DNA of 64,000 bases from an uncultured Cryptobacterium sp. (GTDB lineage: Bacteria; Actinomycetota; Coriobacteriia; Coriobacteriales; Eggerthellaceae). Positions 46,901-54,629 of this stretch are shown here, in pieces (the stretch's first letter is position 1; the number at the start of each line of letters is the position of its first letter). Position numbers and translations under genes: made by a program. Below the pieces are notes generated by a model. That model was not told where the DNA came from. It did not search any database and saw only the letters and a list, made by a program, of their open reading frames with translations. The DNA lies in the NCBI GenBank assembly GCA_958410215.1, contig CATYOF010000009.1, positions 30,446 through 94,445 on the forward strand. Direction: 5' to 3'.

Positions 46901-47737
46901 TTTTGGACTTGTTTTCGGGAAAGAAAACAACACCTTAGCAAACTTGTGCACATCCAGCGATGGATCCGTAAACGAAGTAGGTATCCCTTTTTCAAGATAA
47001 GCAAAAGCCTTTTCGAGGGCAGCTTCACAAGCTTCAAGGTGTTTCGCATCTGTTTTAGTTGGTTTAGTAAGGACAGAAGATACCGCAACAAATTCTTGGC
47101 CTAATTCCACCATTTCTCGCATAAGTGCTGCAGGATTTCCTTCAACTTCCGGAATATACAGTGCGTCAAATCCACCAGGGAGAGCCAATACTTTATTCGA
47201 AAGAACAGAGACATATGATTGAATGCTTTTCGCAGAAGCACCACTTGAAGTAATACCAACCGTATGCACATAGCTTTTAAGAGCTTCATCATCGGATTGA
47301 TCTAAGGCAAATAGTACACGATCGAAAGCTTCATCCTTTAAGCGATTGGCATCGGTTTCAGATAGAACTTCAAAAGAAGAATCAACGCCAAGTTCTAAGG
47401 CATGTTCGCGTAATACCCGAGAACACATGCCATGAATGGTAGAAATCCAAGCATCGTCAACTTTAAGCGCTTCGTCAGTTAAACCAAGTTCCAAGAGCTT
47501 GGCCTTAATACGAGACTTTAGTTCTGCTGCAGCTTTCTTAGTGAAAGTGATAGCTAGAATTTGATCGATATGTGAAACAAAGGGATTGTTATCTGAACCG
47601 GGTTCAGTAAGTGCATAAGCAATACGCTGCGTAAGCGTAAATGTTTTGCCACTCCCCGCCCCAGCAGAAACCATCAAGGGTTTATCGAGAGTGGTAATAA
47701 TCTGACGCTGACCAGGTGTACAAGAATCTAAATTCAC
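43970..47737 (-). CDS. addA: AddA-type helicase-nuclease
   Basis: AddA is the UvrD-like motor and nuclease of the AddAB break-processing complex. The 1255-residue protein has Walker A SAGAGSGKTFTLTQRI, ITFTKKAAAELKSRI, IDEFQDTDELQ, VGDAQQSIYRFRGADV, LPDNFRSH, MTIHSSKGLEFPHVAV and LLYVALTRASKSLFL. The C-terminal RecB-type nuclease shows GEIDGLACDF and VDYKTGGNPAETE. The start is a GTG at 47737 overlapping the addB TGA (GTGA), with AAGGAGG upstream; a longer frame to 47779 lacks this. Coupled addB-addA is the standard arrangement. Confidence 0.93.
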   Translation of the reverse strand: MNLDSCTPGQRQIITTLDKPLMVSAGAGSGKTFTLTQRIAYALTEPGSDNNPFVSHIDQILAITFTKKAAAELKSRIKAKLLELGLTDEALKVDDAWISTIHGMCSRVLREHALELGVDSSFEVLSETDANRLKDEAFDRVLFALDQSDDEALKSYVHTVGITSSGASAKSIQSYVSVLSNKVLALPGGFDALYIPEVEGNPAALMREMVELGQEFVAVSSVLTKPTKTDAKHLEACEAALEKAFAYLEKGIPTSFTDPSLDVHKFAKVLFSFPKTSPKYRVKDSDPTFFADYRSTYAHITCTVESALSAMELRYVAEIARRVHEEFQELKGPRRLDNVDLLRATYDAFVNHPDLAHAYQQQFRMIMIDEFQDTDELQVALLSHIAKPGFTNVCTVGDAQQSIYRFRGADVSVFYAYQSMLEAKTEQPQFVNLPDNFRSHADVLSFVDTVFSQPRVFGERFLSLQPKGHVNEEPDATFNERSRIAMALYDCPSTGPGVSEGRKACALRIAQHFAELYDAGVSPADMTLLLGSMSNVEVYAQALRDLGFECLVAGGSTFSEAYEVGLVQALLEYFANSLDSAALYQVLSSPLFSLSDEALLSLATTYDREGKPHRRSLSEGFISLNREIGLLELPEQDKDMLDFAYRCLSAGRIVIERVGLAAGVQEVLRTSGWYIRLEARGSAEAQAIVGNLYKALRMIEDIEALGLGLSRSVKRFIDDCKTLKLTPGTLSTASSEFVKIMTIHSSKGLEFPHVAVAEIRLDAKPEALLAENIQGTTYACLKPQVLDSFRPVVNALKEYKEPFEGVADEVLDAAPENLPRAVESLITAQELSEARRLLYVALTRASKSLFLGITYRGKKEPDYTGKGVLEDLYSALQWQPCPQAPYQYIDYGGTLPLRLEYQVVDNEFKANHPKESFFVLGEYAKAFALTQTASDLQKQFQVLNSGNSEQTYQQKRLCRMKRALSVSNHSSEDFLIPGFPPQLPVFTYPLERQHKEVCSYSSLPNVHKDTLAGHHKDELDNFQDKDSLDSLPTVEFGLESSFEIEVSPDDDATALGSAFHRIAQYAIDSSYEGNLACPDHKIVDAQISLHQLSTSQKARLKRSLDLWFNSTTAQNFATHAFRYAEVPFMVTFGENSEVYLEGEIDGLACDFPLEAVDKQPKASRIAYLVDYKTGGNPAETESELYHKHLLQAQCYAYALLKQGFSRIEARFVRVEQLDSSCDGEPQIQEYQFEACELPSLESIIYQANKKRPRKS

Positions 47738-50484
47738 GAAAGCCTCCTTGGACAGGTCGTTACCGGACAATACTTGCATGAATCAGGACAGAGCGGTCGT
47801 TGATCAATTACGCCTTGCTTCATTTCTTCCATACGGCAAGCAACTGCTTCTTCCACTAAGGAAAGAAAACGATCAAAATTTCCCTTTACGGCAGAAGCCC
47901 CTCGCGCAAATCCATTCAAAGGCAAAAAGGCATCATCGTAAGACCCTGCAACGGAATGTGCTTTTTCTTGTGCACGATAACTAAGATAGAGTGCACCTAT
48001 TGGACGTTCAGGTAAAACCTGTTTGAGAACTTGAGCATAAATAAGTGCTTGAATTTTATGGGGAAGCTCAAACGAATCCGAAGAATCTGGATCATACCCT
48101 GCATCATGACCGGCAATGCCCCCTTTATAGTCAAGCACTACCATCTGATTTGTTGCAGCATTAATATCAATACGATCTACACGACCGCGAATTAATACTC
48201 CTGCATACCTTAGGCCGTTTTCTGGCTTAATTTCAAATTCACCATAAGTTGGACTAAATTCAGGCATTAAGTGAGATTGAACCACGATATTCTTCAATAA
48301 CGTCTGCTTTAATTTTTGAGCTTGCGCCTGCTCGACAGGAGTTTCAGGCACATAACGCGTTGATGGCAAATCGGGCTGTAAGGCAAGCTGCTCGTCGAAT
48401 ACCTTCGAAAAACACTCGCGTGCAAGTTTTATATTGTCTTTTGTTAAACGCGTTTGCCCTATTTCAGCGGGAAGAGCCTTGTAAAACGCTTCAAACACCC
48501 CATGAACAAAAGTACCTTGTTCAAGTGGCCCTAATTCTTCTTTTGGAGATTCAGGACGAAGCCTATTCGAAACAAACCAATAATAGGGACAATTAATATA
48601 AGCTTCAATTGCTGAAGGGGACAACAGTAAGGTATCAGAATCGTAGGTTCCCACGCGCGACAAAAATAAGTCGCTTCTTGGTGCATCAGTGGTATCTGAC
48701 AGCTTTCCTGCCCTAGCTTGCATAAGGGATAAAGGATCTTTTCCTTTAAAACACCAGTTTGCATTTTCATCAAAAGAGGATTCATCCACCAAAAACGTAT
48801 GGGGATCCTGAAGTGATTCTTTAGCAAAAAACGGCGGCATTCCTAAATCATCAAGCGTGTCTCCAGGCTCCAAATAACATGCTACAAATTCTTCCCATAA
48901 AAACGAAGGATACACATCCTCGTCTCCCCCTGAATTCAAAACACGTTCGCATAAAAATGCTGAAGATGCCAGTGCCTTAACAGACTCAAACCACCTACGC
49001 TTTGTTTGAAGATTTGACTGCAGGAGTGTAATACCCAGCTTTTTCTCTAAGGTCGTTAACGCATCGTGTCTCTCTCCTGCTGCATAGATGCGACTATCCA
49101 TATCGCAAAGCAAAACACAATCGAACGCATCCCTGCCAAGATCTTGGGTATGGGCTGAATCGGTTATAGTAATTGAATAATCATGACCCAGGTTCGAATT
49201 ATCATTAAAATCGAACGTTACTTCAGAAGAACAATCAACGGTTATTCCCTCAAGAGCAAAATCGAATTCAGCTGGTTTCATATGCCAGAAACGCGCCTGC
49301 TCATAGACACTACGTAAAGCAGAAATAGCACTGCCCTGTTCGCTTCTATACGCCGCATCTCTGCCAGAAATTTCTGCTGCTACATCATAAAAATAATCAA
49401 GGACAAGCGAGGCATCACTATCCTGAAGCAGTTCTTCAAACATGTCGAAATGAGGAGAAACGAGCCGAATCATGGCATGAGCTTCTTCGAACGAAAACAG
49501 TCGATTCCCCTGAATTGCAGACGTTATTTGTGATGCCTGAACAGAATTAATGCCTGAAAATGGTGAATGCACGTAATCGAGAAGCGCCTCTAAATCATGT
49601 GAATCATCGAGCAAAAAAGTTTTAAGCGCAATGAAGCAACACCCAAAATCTGTTTGTTTAAAAGAACGATTTGCCCGAAGGTCACAGGTAATTTGAGGTA
49701 AAGAAATACGGGATGAATCTTTACTGTTATTCCAAGTAGCAAAAGCATGGGTAACAAAGCTGAACAATTGTATAGGATCAGCTGAAACTATCAACATCGA
49801 GAGAGTTTGCGTGTTTAAGGAGGGCTCCAAAACAAATTTCGCAATCGTTCTCATAATAAGCGCGTTTTGAGCAGAAGGCCCCGATGCAAGAAGCAGATAA
49901 GGTTCTACCCCTGTTGGAGTCTTCGAAATTTGAACGGGCGTTGAATTATCCTGAAACAGCTCTGGAACTACCGCGTTAAAGTATCGCTGAAAAGCAACCG
50001 GCATATCAAAGGCCGATCCAAGCTCAAAATTAAAGGGCAAATCCAACTGAGACAGATAGGTAAGTGCATCCCCTGTTTCAATAAGACCACGGTCTGACAA
50101 AAGCGTTCTGTATGGTTTGATTAAAGAAAACAATTGCTGTTCGGCAACTGAAAACGCTAAAGGATTAGATTTTGCCTGCTCCAATTCCTTGGAACCCAGA
50201 ACCTCAGAAAAAAAGCGACAACATAAAGAAACCGTGCCTTCAGTTACCGAAAACGATGAAAGTTGTTCCGCATGAGAATCTAAAAGTTGCTTAACCGCAA
50301 ACGCACGTTCAAGGGCAGAAACAAGCTTAGCACCAGATCCAAACCTTTCCCAAGCATCGCTAAGCCAAGTAAACGGAGTTTCAACGCTTACCCCCAGCAA
50401 TCCTTCAGAATGTGTTCTGGCATAGTGTTTTCTATAGGAAAGAGCCTGTTCGTAGGTAGGAAATAAGATGACTTTTCTTCGCAC
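47734..50484 (-). CDS. addB: AddB-type nuclease subunit
   Basis: The 916-residue partner of AddA. The N-terminal part (VILFPTYEQALSYRKHYA) lacks a Walker A motif, as in RexB-type proteins. The C-terminal PD-(D/E)XK nuclease is clear: LSPSAIEAYINCPYYWFVS, GTFVHGVFEAFY, GRVDRIDINAATNQMVVLDY. Four cysteines (one in YINCPYYWF and three in the terminal CPDSCKYCPVTTCPRRLS region) are arranged like the iron-sulphur staple of AddB. The start is GTG 50484 with AAAGGAG upstream. Confidence 0.9.
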   Translation of the reverse strand: MRRKVILFPTYEQALSYRKHYARTHSEGLLGVSVETPFTWLSDAWERFGSGAKLVSALERAFAVKQLLDSHAEQLSSFSVTEGTVSLCCRFFSEVLGSKELEQAKSNPLAFSVAEQQLFSLIKPYRTLLSDRGLIETGDALTYLSQLDLPFNFELGSAFDMPVAFQRYFNAVVPELFQDNSTPVQISKTPTGVEPYLLLASGPSAQNALIMRTIAKFVLEPSLNTQTLSMLIVSADPIQLFSFVTHAFATWNNSKDSSRISLPQITCDLRANRSFKQTDFGCCFIALKTFLLDDSHDLEALLDYVHSPFSGINSVQASQITSAIQGNRLFSFEEAHAMIRLVSPHFDMFEELLQDSDASLVLDYFYDVAAEISGRDAAYRSEQGSAISALRSVYEQARFWHMKPAEFDFALEGITVDCSSEVTFDFNDNSNLGHDYSITITDSAHTQDLGRDAFDCVLLCDMDSRIYAAGERHDALTTLEKKLGITLLQSNLQTKRRWFESVKALASSAFLCERVLNSGGDEDVYPSFLWEEFVACYLEPGDTLDDLGMPPFFAKESLQDPHTFLVDESSFDENANWCFKGKDPLSLMQARAGKLSDTTDAPRSDLFLSRVGTYDSDTLLLSPSAIEAYINCPYYWFVSNRLRPESPKEELGPLEQGTFVHGVFEAFYKALPAEIGQTRLTKDNIKLARECFSKVFDEQLALQPDLPSTRYVPETPVEQAQAQKLKQTLLKNIVVQSHLMPEFSPTYGEFEIKPENGLRYAGVLIRGRVDRIDINAATNQMVVLDYKGGIAGHDAGYDPDSSDSFELPHKIQALIYAQVLKQVLPERPIGALYLSYRAQEKAHSVAGSYDDAFLPLNGFARGASAVKGNFDRFLSLVEEAVACRMEEMKQGVIDQRPLCPDSCKYCPVTTCPRRLS

Positions 50485-50587
50485 TACGCAATGCTCCTTT
50501 CATATTAGCTACACACCTTTAACGCTCCCTGAGATAAGACGATGTGTCAAGACTTTAATTTCATAATTCGAATCGTATACTAAAGGT

Positions 50588-50750
50588 AAGCCACTTCCGC
50601 GTGTCGCGATGGACCGATGAATTTTAATTGGGAGCCTCAGATTACGGGTGAAATGGAGATTCGTATCCGTTGATACGAAAGCCAGGAAAGTCGTTGCGGG
50701 CACCCACCTAGTGAAGGTGGGTTCATCCAATTAGCGGGGGTGGTTTTCTG
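50588..50750 (+). ncRNA. ssrS: structured RNA, possibly 6S RNA
   Basis: Downstream of a TATACT -10 (50576-50581, weak -35), a 163-base segment folds well. The ends pair over 13 positions (AAGCCACTTCCGC with GCGGGGGTGGTTT, 50588-50600 with 50734-50746). TAATTGG (50625-50631) pairs with CCAATTA (50727-50733). An apical hairpin TTCGTATC/GATACGAA (50660-50679) tops an imperfect stem, and a 3' side hairpin ACCCACCT/AGGTGGGT spans 50702-50722. The GGGCACCCACCU...AGGUGGGUUC block and overall plan recall 6S RNA, which sequesters sigma-70 RNA polymerase. Identity rests on this resemblance only. Confidence 0.55.
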
Positions 50751-50820
50751 CCGTTCAGAGCGTATTTTTCATTTTCAATTAAATCTTTCTGGTACAAATC
50801 TGGTACAAACAAGACACCGC

Positions 50821-51078
50821 TTAATGTACCGCCCCGTAAACATAACCCCATCCATGCGATGAAAGCGAAGAATTAAGCTGAGAGCAAAGCTTATCGCGCG
50901 TAAGCGCAATCGGCGGCAAAAGGTTAACCACTTCGAGCAAATCTTCGTTAAGCCCAAAAGCTTCCGCTTCCATAATTACCTCTAAGCGGCTATATTCTAC
51001 ATCCGGGTCAGAAGCAAAAAGTCCTTCAACAAATTCTTGCAATACCCCAAAATCATCGCTTTTTTGAAGAGCGGCCAT
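50821..51078 (-). CDS. small conserved-context protein of unknown function
   Basis: An 85-residue acidic protein that I do not recognise. It is rich in Leu, Glu and Asp, with helical character and no membrane segment or cysteine motif beyond one Cys. Its ATG overlaps the stop of the upstream Hcy-like gene (TAATG), so it is almost certainly translated from the same message and may be its partner. Confidence 0.6.
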   Translation of the reverse strand: MAALQKSDDFGVLQEFVEGLFASDPDVEYSRLEVIMEAEAFGLNEDLLEVVNLLPPIALTRDKLCSQLNSSLSSHGWGYVYGAVH

Positions 51079-51989
51079 TATTCGCTCACCTCAGAATCAA
51101 TGCGCTGTTCAACTACATCCGTGCCTTGCACCGCAGCATTTAAGGCACCTGTATATGCAGGTGTTGCCGCTCCTGACGCACGAAGAAACTGAACCCCCAC
51201 TTTCTGAAGAGCGCACGCCGCACTAAACAGCTCATCGGGAGTAGGATACGGATTTTCGTCAGTTGGCTCAAACTGACGCGCGTCCTTCTTGTTGATATAC
51301 ACCTCACATAAAACAGGTTTTGTGGTCGTTTTACGTACCAAAGAAGCCAAATGCACAAGCACTTCAGGCTTAGCAGCTGAAACAATACCAATCACATCAG
51401 CACCCGCCTGTTCACATACGTGCACGCCTTCAACAAGAGCCACATCAGAAGAAAAATCACTTTCAGAGGATGTAACCAACGAAATAAAAAGAGGACCTTC
51501 AAATACTTCGCGTGCCCCCTTTAAGGCACACTGAGCATCCCCCAACACTGAAAACCCAGAAAAATAGAGAGCATCGAAAGGATACTGTGAAAGCGTTAAA
51601 GCAGCATCTCGGTACTGTTGAATAGATTGCTTAACAGATGATGCCATGGTTACATCAAACGGAAGACCGGTTGGACCAACCGCTGCAATAAGGTGTTGTG
51701 GCATAAATGACGAGCCGACCTCATAAGCAATACGTGCCATATCGTCTGCTTGTTTTTCGAAACGAGAATAGGCAAGCCTTGCCCGCGTAATACCCTCAGT
51801 TGCCGTAACAAGACAAGGAGTATCCATGATCTTTTCGACCTTATACACTTCTTCAATAAGATCGGGTTCGCAAAGAGCCACGTATTCTCTATCACCAGGA
51901 TTCGTAAAGCCTTGCGCTTTTAACTGATAGTCAATCGGTGTCGAGAGAACAAGCATGTCTTTATTGAAACGCAGAGCAATATCAGGCAT
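51078..51989 (-). CDS. homocysteine S-methyltransferase-like protein without zinc ligands
   Basis: The 303-residue protein resembles the Hcy-binding barrel of MetH/BhmT (ATEGITRARLAYSRFEKQAD in the TNTFGAN region, HLIAAVGPTGLPFD, and the barrel end GVQFLRASGAATPAYTGAL). In active enzymes the last motif is GGCCGTTP and its two Cys bind zinc; here the stretch reads RASGAATP, around residues 270-277, so both are lost. It is unlikely to be an ordinary methionine synthase. It may bind another thiol or act with a corrinoid protein. The start ATG 51989 follows GAAAGGAATTCC. Confidence 0.6.
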   Translation of the reverse strand: MPDIALRFNKDMLVLSTPIDYQLKAQGFTNPGDREYVALCEPDLIEEVYKVEKIMDTPCLVTATEGITRARLAYSRFEKQADDMARIAYEVGSSFMPQHLIAAVGPTGLPFDVTMASSVKQSIQQYRDAALTLSQYPFDALYFSGFSVLGDAQCALKGAREVFEGPLFISLVTSSESDFSSDVALVEGVHVCEQAGADVIGIVSAAKPEVLVHLASLVRKTTTKPVLCEVYINKKDARQFEPTDENPYPTPDELFSAACALQKVGVQFLRASGAATPAYTGALNAAVQGTDVVEQRIDSEVSE

Positions 51990-52215
51990 GGAATTCCTTT
52001 CAATTCACGTAAGCTGACTGTCATTGTAGAGCAATCTTGCATGGCATTTTTGAAGAAGTTTCGAAAAAGAATAGCCCTAAATTAAGCGCTGAAATATTAC
52101 CGATTTCTTACCAAAGAATGAAGGAAATGCGGAGAAATAAAACGTGAACCCGTTCAACCTACATTTTTTAGCCATTTGAACGTGTTATCTGCATTTTCCT
52201 CTTGTATACCACAGC

Positions 52216-52377
52216 AGAAGGTCGTATATTTCCAAACAGCAAATGTGGTCCCCTCCCAAATTTGCAACTGCTTTCCCCAAAAGCAGTCGGTGCCAGATCC
52301 CCAAACATAAAAGGCACCGGAACTCCCTCCTTGTGGGCCTGCAGAGATCCCCTCTCTCGGGCCCCTCCTCTTTTCTA
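52216..52377 (+). ncRNA. candidate small RNA with repeated CCCC hairpin loops
   Basis: Four consecutive plus-strand hairpins each expose CCCC: GCAAAT/ATTTGC (52239-52265, loop with TCCCCTCCC); ACTGCTTT/AAAGCAGT (52267-52287, loop CCCCA); CGGTGCC/GGCACCG (52288-52319, loop with ATCCCCAAA); and GGGCC/GGCCC with inner AGAGA/TCTCT (52335-52364, loop TCCCC). A fifth unpaired CTCCCTCC lies between the last two. The last hairpin is followed by CTCCTCTTTTCT, a plausible terminator, and TATACC at 52204-52209 could be the -10. C-rich loops of this kind are used by Firmicute sRNAs to block Shine-Dalgarno sequences. Confidence 0.5.
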
Positions 52378-52437
52378 GACATAACCCTTTAACTAAGTTC
52401 CTTTAACTAATTTCAATAATTTTTTCCGAAAATGCAT

Positions 52438-52619
52438 TACCCCTGCGGATTTTGCAAGAAATGTATGCTTTGCAATAAAAGCAATTTTTACATCACGTCT
52501 TTTGAAGTAATTACCTAAACAATATTTGTAATTATTCAGTAAATTGCTAAATTGAATAAACACAGTGATAAATAATCTAAGATTGTATTTACCCATTTCT
52601 TGCAAAATCTGTAGGGGTA
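52438..52619. mobile_element. MITE-like element with 24/26 matching terminal inverted repeats
   Basis: The left end TACCCCTGCGGATTTTGCAA (continuing GAAATG, 52438-52463) and the reverse complement of the right end (52594-52619) agree at 24 of 26 positions. Both ends begin with TA, consistent with a TA target duplication as made by IS630/Tc1-mariner type transposases, leaving a 178-base core. The interior is AT-rich and I see no transposase. It could alternatively be a long hairpin with another role. Confidence 0.6.
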
Positions 52620-52691
52620 CGCCATAAATCGCAAAAAAGTTATAGATATTTTTTAAAGGCATACTAGAACTTGAGTTATAGGAAAGTGCGA

Positions 52692-52778
52692 TGCTGTTAA
52701 CCCTACCTAAACCTAGATAAGCTCGGTTATTCTTTTAACGGAATTCCCAAAGTGAAGTTCTTTTTAGGGTTAACAGCA
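52692..52778. repeat. perfect 14-base inverted repeat around GTTAAC
   Basis: TGCTGTTAACCCTA (52692-52705) is exactly inverted at 52765-52778, with 59 bases between. No T tail follows on either strand, so it is not an ordinary terminator. It may be a second small inverted-repeat element or a protein-binding pair. Confidence 0.6.
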
Positions 52779-52930
52779 AATTATGGATTATTAAAAAATT
52801 GTATTACTAGCGTCTGATCCGAATTACGAAGATCGAACGTCACCAGCATCATGCAATAGAGTCCCAATATTGAACTCTGTTTTTCAGTCAATACCGACTA
52901 TTCAGATGAAAGACTGATACGTCAGACTCG

Positions 52931-53743
52931 CTAGCCAAACATACGCTTATAAAGACGATTGTTGGTATCCAGCCAGCTTTCAATCGTACCTGTATCAAAT
53001 CCCTCTTCAGGATCAATCACCAAAGCATACATTTCCTCTTCCTTCAGAAGCGCATCAAGAGCATCGGTTAATTGAATTTCACCGCCAGCACCTGGTTTCA
53101 CTTCAGCAAGTAAATCCATAACACGAGGCGTAAGCAAATAACGACCAAATACGGCTAAGTTTGAAGGAGCTTCATCCATTGCAGGCTTTTCCACGAGCGA
53201 ATTAACCTTCCATACGCCCTCTTCAACCTCGAATCCTGCTATTACACCAAATCGATCCACTTCTTCAGGTGCGACGGGCAACACCGCAATAACACTGGCG
53301 CCACCATGAGCATCCGATACTTCCTTCATACGAATAAGCATCTGATTGTCAGGAACCAGCACATCGCCTAACAGCACAAAGAATGGCTCCCCTTCGATAC
53401 AATCAGCTGCGCAATGAACTGCGTGTCCCAGCCCCAGAGGTTCCTCTTGATAAACGTACGAAACATTCAAGTTACCCGCATGCACAACTTTATCAGCGTA
53501 CTTATCTTTACCACGACTACGAAGTTCCGCTTCAAGAGCAGGATTCGGAGAAAAATGTTCCTCAATAGACTTTTTATCGTGGCTATTAATAATGATTACC
53601 TCATCAGCAGCAGATGCAAGACCCTCTTCTACAACATATTGAATAGCGGGACGGTCCACCACCAAAAGCATTTCCTTTGGCTGAGCCTTAGTTGCAGGAA
53701 GAAAACGACTACCCAAGCCGGCAGCAGGAATTAAAGCTTTCAT
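52931..53743 (-). CDS. galU: UTP-glucose-1-phosphate uridylyltransferase
   Basis: GalU makes UDP-glucose for polysaccharides and glycolipids. The 270-residue product opens MKALIPAAGLGSRFLPATKA (nucleotide loop with G-G-R), then KEMLLVVDRPAIQYVVEEG, GLGHAVHCA, LLGDVLVPD, SLVEKP and GEIQLTDALD. The ATG at 53743 follows AAAGGATTTCA; the longer frame to 53785 adds 14 residues that are unlike the family. It lies alone, with gene-free sequence downstream. Confidence 0.96.
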   Translation of the reverse strand: MKALIPAAGLGSRFLPATKAQPKEMLLVVDRPAIQYVVEEGLASAADEVIIINSHDKKSIEEHFSPNPALEAELRSRGKDKYADKVVHAGNLNVSYVYQEEPLGLGHAVHCAADCIEGEPFFVLLGDVLVPDNQMLIRMKEVSDAHGGASVIAVLPVAPEEVDRFGVIAGFEVEEGVWKVNSLVEKPAMDEAPSNLAVFGRYLLTPRVMDLLAEVKPGAGGEIQLTDALDALLKEEEMYALVIDPEEGFDTGTIESWLDTNNRLYKRMFG

Positions 53744-53841
53744 TGAAATCCTTTCAATACGATCAAAGCGTACTAATCTTAGCAAATAGCGCCGAAAAGG
53801 ATATGCTTTCTTATAAAGAGAGTGATAAAGTCCCTAATCTC

Positions 53842-53869
53842 TTGACAAGAATACGGCAAGTCGTAGAAT
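53842..53869 (+). promoter_or_regulatory. promoter of the tRNA-Ala gene
   Basis: A perfect -35 TTGACA (53842-53847) and a -10 TAGAAT (53864-53869) are 16 bases apart, 13 bases before the tRNA. This is the strongest sigma-70 type promoter I see in the window. Confidence 0.8.
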
Positions 53870-53882
53870 ATCAAAACGCACT

Positions 53883-53958
53883 GGGGATGTAGCTCAGTTG
53901 GGAGAGCGCAGCGTTCGCAATGCTGAGGTCGTGGGTTCGATCCCCATCATCTCCACCA
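53883..53958 (+). tRNA. tRNA-Ala (anticodon CGC)
   Basis: A complete 76-base cloverleaf: acceptor GGGGATG/CATCTCC including the G3-U70 alanine identity pair, D-arm GCTC/GAGC, anticodon stem CAGCG/TGCTG with loop TTCGCAA (anticodon CGC, reading GCG), T-arm GTGGG/CCCAT with TTCGATC, discriminator A and encoded CCA. It has its own promoter and terminator and is not part of a cluster. Confidence 0.97.
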
Positions 53959-53967
53959 GTAAAAATT

Positions 53968-53996
53968 AACGGCAGGTTTATACCTGCCGTTTTTTC
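53968..53996 (+). terminator. bidirectional terminator after tRNA-Ala
   Basis: AACGGCAGG (53968-53976) pairs with CCTGCCGTT (53983-53991) around TTTATA and runs into six Ts on the plus strand. On the minus strand the same stem is followed by AATTTTT, so it can also end transcription of the membrane-protein gene beginning at 54529. Confidence 0.9.
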
Positions 53997-54088
53997 ATTC
54001 TCTCAATTTCGAGCATATAGGAAAATGCATTGCTATAACCCTCAAAATCATAAAGCCATAAGCAATGTTTTGCTATTAATGCAAATCT

Positions 54089-54529
54089 TTACTGGCGAAG
54101 CTTTCTAATGTTATTTGCCAAAACTACACAGCAAACCAAGAGAACCAACTGCACTAACGAGCTTGAAAGAGCTGAAAGGTCAGTTACTCCTGAAGAAAGA
54201 GTAAAAATTACCCCCAAAGCACAAAGAACCAAACCAATAATCGCAATAACAAAGAATGAACCTATCTTTTCTGGATTGTTAGCTCCACGTACTCCAAGAA
54301 TGCCAATAATAAGATCAACAACGCCACTGATAATAGAAATTACCGCAAGAATAAAAAGGAGTCCTGCACCGAGCGCATAATATTCCTGATCAGCAGCTGC
54401 ACCAGCATACCCTGCACCAGCAATTGCCATACCACCTGCAAATGCAACAAAACCAGCAAGAATAGCCAAAATAGAGATTACGATCAAAACAATACAAATA
54501 ACCTTGAGAGCTTTCTGAGAGCCCGTCAT
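54089..54529 (-). CDS. small four-helix membrane protein of unknown function
   Basis: A 146-residue hydrophobic protein that I do not recognise. About four membrane segments are visible (residues roughly 8-40, 52-78, 90-110 and 124-139), with Gly/Ala-rich turns and a short basic C-terminus (NNIRKLRQ). The ATG at 54529 follows AAAGGAAGGAA; the open frame upstream to 54601 is not needed. It lies just downstream of dmsB but has half the helices of a DmsC anchor, so I do not assign that role. Confidence 0.6.
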   Translation of the reverse strand: MTGSQKALKVICIVLIVISILAILAGFVAFAGGMAIAGAGYAGAAADQEYYALGAGLLFILAVISIISGVVDLIIGILGVRGANNPEKIGSFFVIAIIGLVLCALGVIFTLSSGVTDLSALSSSLVQLVLLVCCVVLANNIRKLRQ

Positions 54530-54629
54530 TTCCTTCCTTTCATCTGCACTTTTCTTTAAAAGAATCACAATTATATAACTGAAACAGCATACTGAAAGCA
54601 TGAAAACAAATTAGGTAGGTTTATAGGTT

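Larger units (their letters stand above)
51990..52930. other. 941-base gene-free stretch with RNA and repeat elements
   Basis: No convincing protein gene lies between the Hcy-like gene and galU. The stretch holds a candidate small RNA (52216-52377), a MITE-like element (52438-52619) and a hairpin-forming perfect inverted repeat (52692-52778), listed separately. 51990-52200 and 52780-52930 show nothing firm. AT content is high outside the small RNA. Confidence 0.6.

Noticed and set aside
50781..50800. Tandem GGTACAAATCT/GGTACAAAC repeat
   Set aside because: Only two short units after the structured RNA; too little to call an attachment site or operator.
52216..52377. Minus-strand reading of the same hairpins as a CsrA-type decoy with GGGGA loops
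   Set aside because: The minus strand has no terminator after the last hairpin, while the plus strand ends in a stem plus T-rich tail. It remains possible but is less likely.
52185..52382. 65-codon minus-strand frame over the C-rich RNA region
   Set aside because: It has a poor ribosome site, an unusual composition forced by the G-rich strand, and coincides with the hairpin series, which explains the sequence better.
52393..52662. 89-codon minus-strand frame
   Set aside because: It spans the whole MITE-like element including both inverted repeats and has no ribosome site.
54089..54529. DmsC membrane anchor for the neighbouring dmsAB
   Set aside because: It has only about four helices in 146 residues, no DmsC motifs, and lies after a gap.
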